55,068 nt of DNA, from contig LJCV01000261.1 of assembly GCA_001298575.1 (NCBI GenBank), positions 1-55,068 of the forward strand, written 5' to 3'. This stretch comes from Actinobacteria bacterium OK074 (GTDB taxonomy: Bacteria > Actinomycetota > Actinomycetes > Streptomycetales > Streptomycetaceae). Positions 34,492 to 45,100 of this stretch are shown here, one piece after another (the stretch's first letter is position 1; the number at the start of each line of letters is the position of its first letter). The notes beneath the pieces were generated by a model that saw only the letters and a program-made list of their open reading frames with translations, was not told where the DNA came from and made no database searches. The position numbers and the translations under genes were made by a program.

Positions 34492-37400
34492 ATGACCCGA
34501 CCCCGATCCCTCGTCGAGGACGTGTGGCCCCTCTCGCCGTTGCAGGAGGGGATGCTCTTCCACGCCTCCTTCGACGACCAGGGCCCGGACGTCTACACCG
34601 TGCAGTCGGCAGTGGACGTCAACGGCCCCTTGGACACGGATCGGCTGCGGGCGTCGTGGGAGGCGCTGCTGGCCCGGCACGCCGCGCTGCGGGCCTGCTT
34701 CCGGCCGGTGACCGGCGCGCACATGGTGCAGGTCATTCCGCGCGAGGTCGTGCTGCCCTGGCAGGAGGCCGACCTCTCCGGGATCCCGGAGGCCGAGGCG
34801 CTCGCCGAGACCGACCGGCTCGCGGCCCGGGAACGGGCCCAGCGGTTCGACCTCGCCGTCCCGCCGCTGCTGCGGCTCCTCCTGGTCCGGCTCGGCCCGG
34901 GGCGGCACCGCCTGGTCATGACGCTCCATCACATCCTGCTGGACGGCTGGTCCATGCCCGTCCTCCTGGGCGAGCTGTCGGCGACGTACGCGGCGGGCGG
35001 CGACACCTCCGGGCTCAAGCGGGTGGCGCCGTACGGCGGTTACGTGGCCTGGCTGGGCCGCCAGGACAAGGAGGCGGCGTCCGCCGCGTGGCGGGCGGAG
35101 CTGGCCGGGATCGACGCGGCGACCCTCGTGGCACCGGCCGACCCCGGCCGCACCCCCGTACTGCCCGACCAGGTGCACGCCGCCGTTCCGGAGGAACTCA
35201 CCGGCGCCCTGGCCGAGTTGGCCCGCGGCCGGGGCCTGACCCTGAACACCGTCGTCCAGGGCGCCTGGGCGCTGGTGCTGGCGCGCCTGGCCGGGTGTAC
35301 GGACGTGGTGTTCGGCGCGACCGTCGCCGGACGGCCCGCCGAACTGCCGGGCGTGGAGTCGATGGTGGGCCTGTTCATCAACACCCTGCCGGTCCGGGTC
35401 CGCCTCGACGGCGCCGAACCGGTGGCGGAGCTGCTGGCCCGGCTCCAGGAACGCCAGTCCGCGCTGATCGCGCATCAGCACGTCGGGCTCGCCGAGGTCC
35501 AGAAACTCGCGGGCCCCGCGGCCGTCTTCGACACCCTCGTGCTGTACGAGAACTACCCCCTGCCGCCGGCCGCTCCCGCCCCCGGCCCCGACAGCGTGTC
35601 CCTCAGCCCGGCGGGCGCCTCGCGCGACGCCTCGCACTACCCGCTCACCCTCGTCGCGGTACCGGGCGGCGACCGGATGGGCCTCAAACTGGACTACCGG
35701 CCCGACCTGTTCGACCGCGCCACCGCCGAGTCCGTCGTCCGGCGGTTCGTGCGGGTGCTCGAACAGATCGCGGCCGACCCGTCGGCCCGCACCGGCGACA
35801 TCGACGTACTGGACCACGCCGAGCGCTCCCGCGTCGTGGAGCGCTGGAACGCGACCGAGCGGCCCGTGTCGGCGGGTTCGGTCGTGGCCGCCTTCGAGGC
35901 GTGGGCGGGCCGTTCGCCGGACGCGGTGGCGGTGCGGTGCGGTGGGGATGCGCTGTCGTACGGGGAGTTGGAGGTACGGGCGAACCGGCTCGCGCGGTAT
36001 CTGACGGGGTTGGGTGTCGGTCGTGAGACGCGGGTGGGGCTGTGTCTGCCGCGTGGGGTGGACATGGTCGTCGCGGAGTTGGCGGTGTGGAAGGCGGGCG
36101 GTGCGTTCGTCCCGCTGGATCCGGAGTATCCGGCGGACCGGCTGGGCCATGTGATCGCCGACAGCGCCGCGGACGTGGTCGTGGGCGTGGGCGAGTCGTT
36201 GGCCGGAGTGCCGGTCGGGGCGGCGCGGGTCGTGCTGCTCGACGGGGCGGAGGCCACGATCGCGGGGGAGCCCGCCGAGTCGCCGGGCCGGACGATCCTG
36301 GAGGACCAACTCGCGTACGTCATCTACACCTCCGGGTCGACGGGGCGCCCCAAGGGCGTGGCCGTGGCCCACCGCGGGGTGGCGAACCTGGCCGAGGCGA
36401 TGCGGCCCGCACTGGGGCTCGGCGCGGGTGTGGTGATGTTGCAGTTCGCGTCGTTCAGCTTCGACGGGTCCGTGCTCGACGTGGCGGCCACCCTGGCGGC
36501 CGGCGGCACCCTGGCCGTCGCGTCCGCCGAGGAGCGCACCGAGCCCGAGGCGCTGGCGGGCATGATCCGCGCGACCGGCGTCGAGACGGCCAGCGTCGTA
36601 CCGTCCGTGCTGCGCGTCCTGGACCCGGACGAGGTTCCCGGCGTACGGGACTGGGTCCTCGGCGGCGAGCTGCTGACCGCGGAGCTGGCGGGCCGGTGGA
36701 CGGCGCGGGCCCGGGTGTGGAACACCTACGGCCCCACCGAGGCCACCGTGATGGCCACCGTCGGACCGGTCGACCGGGGCGTCGGACCGCAGGACGGGCC
36801 GCCGCCGATCGGCCGCCCGCTGAACAACATGCGGACGTACGTCCTCGACGGCTTCCTGCGGCCGGTGCCGCCGGGCGTGGTCGGCGAACTGTACGTCGCC
36901 GGGCCGGGCGTGGCCCGCGGCTACGCGGGACGGCCCGGGCCGACCGCGGAACGGTTCGTGGCCTGCCCGTTCGGCGCGGGCGGGCGGATGTACCGCACTG
37001 GGGACCTGGCCCGCTGGACCGACGACGGCCGGCTCACGTTCGCCGGACGGGCGGACGAGCAGGTGAAACTGCGCGGCTTCCGGGTGGAGCCCGGCGAGGT
37101 CGAGGCGGTGCTCGCCGGGTACGCGGCCGTCGGCCAGGTCGCCGTGGTCGCGCGCGAGGACCGGCCCGGCGACAAACGGCTCGTCGCGTACGTGGTGCCC
37201 GTCACGGACGCCGCGGCCGAGGCCGAGGGCGTCGACGGCACCGTCGACCCCGACGCGCTGCGCGCCTTCGCCGGCGCCCGGCTGCCCGAGTACATGGTCC
37301 CGGCGGCGGTGGTCGTCCTCGACGCGCTGCCGCTCACGGTCAACGGCAAGCTCGACCGGGCCGCCCTGCCCGCGCCCGAACGCGCCGTACCGGGCGGCCG

Positions 37401-39105
37401 GGACCCCGAGACCCCCGTCGAGGCGGTCCTGTGCGGGCTGTTCGCCGAGGCGCTCGGCGTCGAACGGGTCGGCGCCGAGGACTCCTTCTTCGCCCTCGGC
37501 GGCGACTCGATCCTGTCGATGATGCTGGTCTCCGGTGCCCGGCGCGCGGGCCTCGCGATCACCGCCCGGCAGGTCTTCGAGCACCGCACCCCGGCCGCCC
37601 TGGCCCTGGTGGCCCTGCCGTCGGACGTCACCACCGTCGGCGGCCGCGACCCGGGCGTCGGGGAGGTGCCGCTGACCCCGGTGATGCGCGAACTGCTCGA
37701 CCGCGTCGGCCCCGACCACGTGGGCGAGGTCGTCCAGTCCGCCGTCGTCGCGGCCCCCGCCGGACTGCGCCCGGAGACCCTGGCCGACGCGGTGCGGGCG
37801 GTCGTGGACCACCACGACATCCTGCGCGCGCGGCTTCAGACGGAGCCGCAGCCCCGGCTGGTGGTGTCGGGGCCGGGCACGGCACCGGCCGGCGCGTGGG
37901 TGCGCCGCGTCGACGCCGCCGCCGTACCCGAGACGGAACTGGCGCGGACCGTCGCCGAACAGACCCGGGCGGCGGTGGCCCGGCTCGACCCGCGCTCCGG
38001 CGTCATGCTGCAAGTGGTGTGGCTGGACCGGGGGCCCGGCACCGCCGGACGGCTGCTGCTGGTCGTCGACCACCTCGTGACGGACGCCGTGTCGTGGCGG
38101 ATCCTGCTGCCCGACCTGGAGCAGGCGTGCGCGGCCGTCGCCGCCGACCGCAAGCCCGAACTGGAGCCGGTGCCCACGTCGTTCCGGCACTGGGCGCGCG
38201 CCCTGGCCGACCAGGCGGGCAGCGCCGAACGCGCCGCGGAACTCCCGGGGTGGACCCGGCTGCTCCAGGGCCCCGACCCGCAACTGACCGAGCTGCCCGA
38301 GGACCCGGCCCGGGACCTGCGGTCCACGGTGCGGCGCGTCTCGGTGGCGCTGCCCACCGAGGTCACCTCGGCCCTGCTGACCGGCGTGCCCGAGGCGTTC
38401 CACGCGGGCGTCGACGACGTCCTGCTGACCGGGCTCGCCGCGGCGGTCGCGGGATGGCGGGACGGCGCCGACCCGGCGGGCGGCTTCCTGGTGGACGTGG
38501 AGGGCCACGGCCGGGTGGCGCTGTCCGAGGGCATGGACCTGTCGCGGACCGTCGGCTGGTTCACCGGCACCCACCCGGTACGCCTCGACGTGGACTGCGC
38601 CGACGCCGACGAGATCCGCTCCGGCGGCCCGGCCGCGGGCGACGCCGTGAAGCGGGTCAAGGAACAACTGCGGGCGGTGCCCGGCGACGGCCTCGGCTAC
38701 GGCCTGCTCCGCCACCTCAACCCCGGGACCGCGCCCGAACTCGCCGCCCTGCCCGAGGCCCGCGTCGGCTTCACCTACCTCGGCCGCGTCCCCGGCGCAC
38801 CCGCGGACGGGGAAGGGGAACAGGCGACGGCGGGCGGGCCCGTGGACGGCCGGCTCCCGGTCGCGCACCCCCTGGAAGTCGTCGGCGTCGTCCACGACCT
38901 CCCCGAAGGGCCTCGGCTCACCCTCGGCCTGGACTGGCCGGAGCACCTCCTGGACGAGACGGCGGCGCGCGCCCTGGTCGAGGGCTGGGCGGAGATGCTG
39001 ACCGGCCTGGCCACCCACGCGGCGGACCCCGCCGCGGGCGGCCACACCCCGTCCGACTTCCCGCTGGTCCGGCTCACCCAGGACCAGGTGGAGAAACTGG
39101 AGCAG
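34492..39105 (+). other. Module 5 (C-A-T-E), unassigned pocket DGLSVGTVMK
   Basis: Residues from FDGSVLDV, TASVVPSV, WVLGGEL and WNTYGPTEATVM, plus the A10 Lys. Gly at position 236 is uncommon and would enlarge the pocket. The cluster makes Dpg, so Dpg is one candidate and Trp another, but classical GPA Dpg codes (DPYHGGTLCK) look different. The E domain has DHLVTDA in place of HHxxxDG; the catalytic-type second His, the Asp, SW, EGHGR and RTVGWFT are kept. Confidence 0.75.
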
Positions 39106-42100
39106 GCGGCGCCCGGCCTCGCCGACATCTGGCCGCTGTCGCCGCTCCAGGAGGGCCTGCTGTTCCACTCGATGTTCGCCGAGCAGGGCCCCGACGTGTA
39201 CGTCGAGCAGATGGTCCTCGGACTGGAAGGCCCCCTGGACACCGCCGTCCTGCGCGCCTCCTGGCAGGCGGTCCTCGACCGGCACGCCAGCCTGCGCGTG
39301 GGCTTCCGGCAGGTCGCGGGGTCCGGGCAGGCCGTACAGACCGTCATGCCGCGGGTCACCCTGCCGTGGCGGGAGGAGGACCTGTCCGACCTCGACGAGG
39401 ACGCGGCCCGGGAGGAGTCGGACCGGATCGGGGCGGAGGAACGCGCCGGCGGGTTCGACCTGGAGAAGCCGCCGCTGCTCAAGGTGCTGGTGGTCAGGAC
39501 GGGCCAGGACCGCTACCGGGTGATGGTGACGCTGCACCACATCGTCCTGGACGGCTGGTCGCTGCCGGTCCTGCGCCGCGAGGTGTGGACCTGCTACGAG
39601 GCCGGGGGCACCGCCGACGGCCTGGACCCGGTCACCCCCTACCGGGAGTACCTGGCCTGGCTGGCACGGCAGGACAAGGAGGCGGCACAGGAGGCTTGGC
39701 GGCAGGAGCTGGCCGGTACCGAGGAGCCGACGCTGGTCGCGCCGGTGACCCCGGGCACGGCGGTCGCGCGCGAGGGCGACTCCGAGGAGGTCTTCGCCGT
39801 GGCGGGCCCCGCGCTGGACGCCGCGCTCGGCGAACTGGCCCGCGCCCACGACGTCACGCTGAACACGGTGGTCCAGACCGCCTGGGCGCTGGTCGTCGGC
39901 CAGGTCGCCGGACGCCAGGACGTGGTGTTCGGCGCGTCCGTGGCGGGCCGCCCCGCGGATCTGCCCGGCATGGAGACCATGCTGGGACTCTTCATCAACA
40001 CCGTCCCCGTCCGGGTGCGGTTCGAGCCGGGGCGGAGCGTCGCCGAGGTCCTCGCCGACGTCCAGGCCCGGCAGTCGGTGCTGATGGACCACCAGTACCT
40101 CAGCCTGGGCGACATCCAGCGGGCCGCGGGACCGGGCGCGACCTTCGACTCCCTCATGGCGTTCGAGAGCTTCCCCTCCGGGACGGACGCGCCGACGGGG
40201 TCCGGCGAGGGCTCACGCGAGGCCGCGCCGGCGGGACTCCGCTTCACCGAGGCCGTCATGCGGGAGTCCATCAACTACCCGCTCGGCCTCGTCGTCGACC
40301 CGCTCGGCGGACTGCGCACCCGGCTGACCTACCGCACGGACGCCTTCGACGAGCGGGCGGCCACCGCCCTGCTCGACCGGCTGATGCGGGTCCTGAAACA
40401 GATGGCGGCCGACCCCGCGCTCCCCGTCGGCCGGATCCGGCTCTCCGCCGGCACCGAACGCTCCCTGGTGACCGAGGAGTGGAACGCGGCGGCGGTCGCG
40501 ACTCCGGACGCGCTGGTACCGGGCCTCTTCGAGGCGTGGGCGGAGCGCTCGCCCGACGCCGTGGCGGTGAAGTCCGGCGCGGACGCGCTGTCGTACGGGG
40601 AGTTGGAGGCGCGGGCGAACCGGCTCGCCCGGTATCTGACCGGGCTCGGTGTCGGTCGTGAGACGCGGGTGGGGCTGTGCCTGCCGCGCGGAGTGGACAT
40701 GGTCGTGGGCGAGCTGGCCGTGTGGAAGGCGGGCGGCGCGTTCGTCCCGCTGGACCCGGAGTATCCGGCCGACCGCCTCGGCCATGTGATCGCCGACAGC
40801 GGCGCGAAGGTGGTCGTCGGCGTGGGCGAGTCGCTGGCCGGGGTGCCGGTCGGGGCGGCGCGGGTCGTGCTGCTCGACGGGGCGGAGACCGTGATCGCTG
40901 GGGAGTCCGGCGGGCCGCTCGGCACGGTCGTCGTACCGGACCAACTCGCGTACGTCATCTACACGTCGGGGTCCACAGGGCGGCCGAAGGGCGTGGCCGT
41001 CGCGCACCGCGGGGTGGCGAACCTGGCCGAGGTGATGCGGCCCGCGCTGGGGGTCGACGAGGGTGTGGTCGTGTTGCAGTTCGCGTCGTTCAGCTTCGAC
41101 GCGGCGGTGCTCGACGTGGCGGTCACCCTGGCCGGTGGCGGCACGCTCGCGATTGCCTCGGGCCAGGAACGCGCCGAACCCGGCGCGCTGGCGGAGATGA
41201 TCCAGGACTCGGGGGTGACCACGGCGAGCGTGGTGCCGTCCCTGCTGGGCTTGCTGGACCCGGACGACGTGACGGGCGTACGGAACTGGGTGCTGGGCGC
41301 CGAACTGCTGACCGCGGACCTGGCGAGCCGGTGGGCCGGCCAGGCGCGGGTGTGGAACACGTACGGCCCCACCGAGGCCACCGTGATGGCCACGGTCGGA
41401 CCGGTGGACGAGGAGATCGAGCCCAGCGACCAGCCGCCGCCGATCGGGCGCCCCCTGGGCAACGTACGCACCTACGTCCTGGACGGCTTCCTGCACGCGG
41501 TGCCGCCCGGTGTGGTCGGGGAGGTGTACATCGCGGGTCCCGGCGTGGCACGGGGCTACGCGGGACGCCCGGACCTGACCGCGGAGCGGTTCGTGGCCTG
41601 CCCGTTCGCCGAGGGCGGGCGGATGTACCGGACCGGGGACCTGGCCCGCTGGACGTACGACGGGCAGCTGCTGTTCGCCGGACGGGCGGACGGACAGGTG
41701 AAGATCCGCGGCTTCCGGGTGGAGCCCGGTGAGGTCGAGGCGGTGCTCGCCGCCCACCCGGCGGTCCGGCAGGCCGTGGTGGTCCTGCGCGAGGACCGGC
41801 CCGGGGAGAAACGCCTCATCGGCTACGTCGTCGGCGACGGCGAGGACACCGAGGTGGACGTGCAGGAGGTCCGCGCGTACCTGGCCGGCGCACTGCCCGA
41901 GTACATGGTCCCGACCGCGGTCGTGGCCCTCGAGAAGCTGCCGCTGACGCGCAACGGGAAGGTGAACCGCAGGGCACTGCCCGTGCCGGACTTCGCGGGA
42001 CGCGTCTCCGGACGGGAACCCGAGAACGAGACCCAGGCGACTCTCTGCGCGCTGTTCGCGGAGATCCTGGACCTCGAACGGGTCGGCGTCGACGACAACT

Positions 42101-45100
42101 TCTTCGACCTGGGCGGCGACTCCGGCCTCGCGATGCGCCTGGCCGCCCGGGTCCGGGAGGAGTTCGGCACCGAACTCAGCATGCGGCGCTTCTTCGGCGC
42201 CTCCACCCCCCTCGGCGTCGCCCGGCTGCTGACGTCGAAGGAACTGCCCGAACTGCGGCCCGTCGACCACCCCGACGCCATTCCCGCCACCGCGACCCAG
42301 ACGCGCCTGTGGCGCCTGGACCGCGACAACCCCGGCTCCGCGGCCCGGCTCGCCCCGGTCGCGCTGCGCCTCAGCGGCAAACTCAACCGCGAGGCGCTGG
42401 AAGCCGCGCTCGGCGACGTCGCCGCCCGGCACGACATCCTGCGCACCACCTTCACCGGCACCGGGAACGACACACCGCACCAGCACGTCCTCGACGTCGA
42501 CGCCGCCCGGCCCGATCTGCCGGTGACACCGGCGACCGAGGAGGAACTGCCGGGGCTGCTCGCCGAGCACGCCCGGTACCCGTTCGACCTGGCCACGCAG
42601 CCCCCCTGGACCAACCGCCTGTTCACCCTCTCGGACACCGAACACGTCCTGCTCACCGTGGTGCACCGGATCGCGGCGGACGACCCGTCGCTGATCGTCC
42701 TGGTCCGCGACCTGGCGGCGGCCTACGGGGCGCGCCGGGAGGGCCGGGTGCCCGAACGGGCCCCGCTGCCCCTCCAGTTCGCCGACTACGCGCTCTGGGA
42801 ACGCGAGACGCTCCAGGACGAACAGGACCCGGACAGCCTGATCGGCGAACAGTTCGCGTACTGGAAGAAGGTCCTGGCGGACGTCGGCGCGGAACTGGAA
42901 CTGCCCACCGACAGGCCCCGCCCGCCGGTCGCCTCGCACCGGGCCGACGCGGTGCCGCTCGCCCTCGACAGCGACACCCACGCCCGGCTGAAGGAGGTGG
43001 CCGAGGCCGACGGGGCGACCGTCTCCACGGCGCTCCAGGCCGCGCTCCTGCTGCTCCTCTCGGCGCTCGGCGCGGGCCCCGACATCACCCTCGGCACGGT
43101 GCTGCCGCTGCGCGACGAGGAAGGCGACCTGGACGGCCTGGTGGGCCCCTTCGCCGACCCGATCGCCCTGCGGACGGACACCTCCGGCGACCCCACCTTC
43201 CGCGAACTCCTCGGCCGCGCCCGGGACACCTACCAGCGGGCGGTGCAGAACCCCGACGTGCCGTTCGCCCGCCTCGCCGAAGTCCTCGCGCTGCCGCCCG
43301 CGACCCGGCACCCCGTGTTCCAGGTCCTGCTCGAAGTCCACGGCGACGCCGCGGAGGTGTGGGAGTCGCCGGAACTGCCGGGCCTGAACACCACCCGGCT
43401 GCCCGTGAGCACCCCGGCGGGCGAACTGGACCTGGCGATCGGCCTCACCGAACGGCACGGCGTCGAAGGCCGCCCCAACGGCATCGACGGCTCCGTCCGC
43501 TACGCGGTCGAACTCTTCGACCGCTCCACCGTCACCGCGTTCGCACAGCGGCTCGCCCGCGTCCTGACACAGGTCGCCGCCGACCCGGGGCTGCACCTCA
43601 GCCAGGTCGACGTCCTCCTCGACCAGGCCGAGCGCGGCCACGCCGTGGAGACCCGCGACGACACGGCGGTACGGACACCGGACGGCACCGTCGTCACCCT
43701 CCTCGCCGAACAGGCCGCGCTGCACCCCGACGCGGTGGCCGTCACGGACCCGCACGGCCCGCTCACCCGCGGTGCGCTGGACACCGCGGCCGGACGGCTC
43801 GCCCACCGGCTGAACGTCCGGGGCATCGGCGCGGAGGACGTCGTCCTGGTGGCGCTGCCGCCCACCGCGCCCCTCGTCGTCGCGCTGCTCGGTGTGCTCC
43901 GTTCCGGGGCCGCCTGCCTGTTCGCCGACCCGAACCGGCCCATGGAGGACATCGCCTCCTGCCTGCGCCTGGCCGAGCCGGCGGCCCTGGTCTGCGACAG
44001 CGACCTGGCCACCCTCCTGGCGGACGGCTTCACCGTACCGATGCTGCTGCTCGACGACCCGAGGACGGCGGCGAGCGGCGCGCACACGGCGCAGTGGGCG
44101 GCCGGACGGCTGCCGCTGCCCGGCCAGGCGGCGCTCGTCCTGGGCACGGCGCCCGGCGGATCGGACGCCCCGGCCGCGCGCGCGGTCGTCGAACACCGCG
44201 CGCTGCACGACCGGGCCGCACGCGGCACACACCTGTCACCGGAAGAACACGGGGTGACCGTCCTCGATGTACGCGCCCCCGTCGCCACCTATCTGACACC
44301 CCTGCTCTCCGCCCTGTGCGCGGGCGGCGGCGTCAGGCTCGGGGTGCCCGCCGACGACCCGGCGGCGGACGGCGCGCGGCTTCTGGTCACCACCCGCGAG
44401 CTGCTGCCCACGGTCCCCGAACCGGCGGCCGGACAACCGCAGTTCACCGCGGTCACCGTCCTGGACGACACCGGGGCGAGCGCCGCGCCGGACACCCCGG
44501 AGTGGCTGGGCCGCCCGCCGCGGACCGCGCTGGTCGGCGCCCACGGCCGGGCGGAGACCGCGGGCGCGTGGCTCGACCACCGGACCGCGCCCGGCGAACC
44601 CCTGCCCGCACAGGCCCCCGCCGGACGCCCGGTACCGGGCACCCGGGCCTTCGTCCTGGACGACTTCCTGCGCCCGGTCCCGCCGGGCGGCACCGGCGAC
44701 CTGTACGTCGCGGGAGCCACGCTGGCACGGGGGTACGCGGGCAGCCCGGGACCGACCGGCGAACGCTTCGTCGCCTGCCCCTTCGGCGCCGACGGGGAAC
44801 GGATGCTGCACACCGGCGAGCGCGCCAAACGGACGGCCACCGGCCTGCTCACCCTGCGCGGCAGGGCCCAGCACGGCAAGAACGGCGCCGGGGCGGCCCG
44901 CCGCGTCGGCGGCAACCACGGCGACCTGGAGATCCTGCTGCCGCTGCGCCCGAGGGGAAGCCGCCCCCCGCTGTTCTGCATCCACACCGGCACCGGACTG
45001 AGCTGGGCCTACGCGGCACTCCTGCGGCACCTGCCGCCGGACCTGCCCGTCCACGGCATCCAGGCGCGCGGACTCGCCGAACCGGAGCCCATGCCGCAGA

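Noticed and set aside
42265..43620. Condensation domain of a seventh, active module
   Set aside because: The HHxxxDG motif is HRIAADD, the GPA X-domain signature, and the following A-like region is inactive and lacks a carrier domain.
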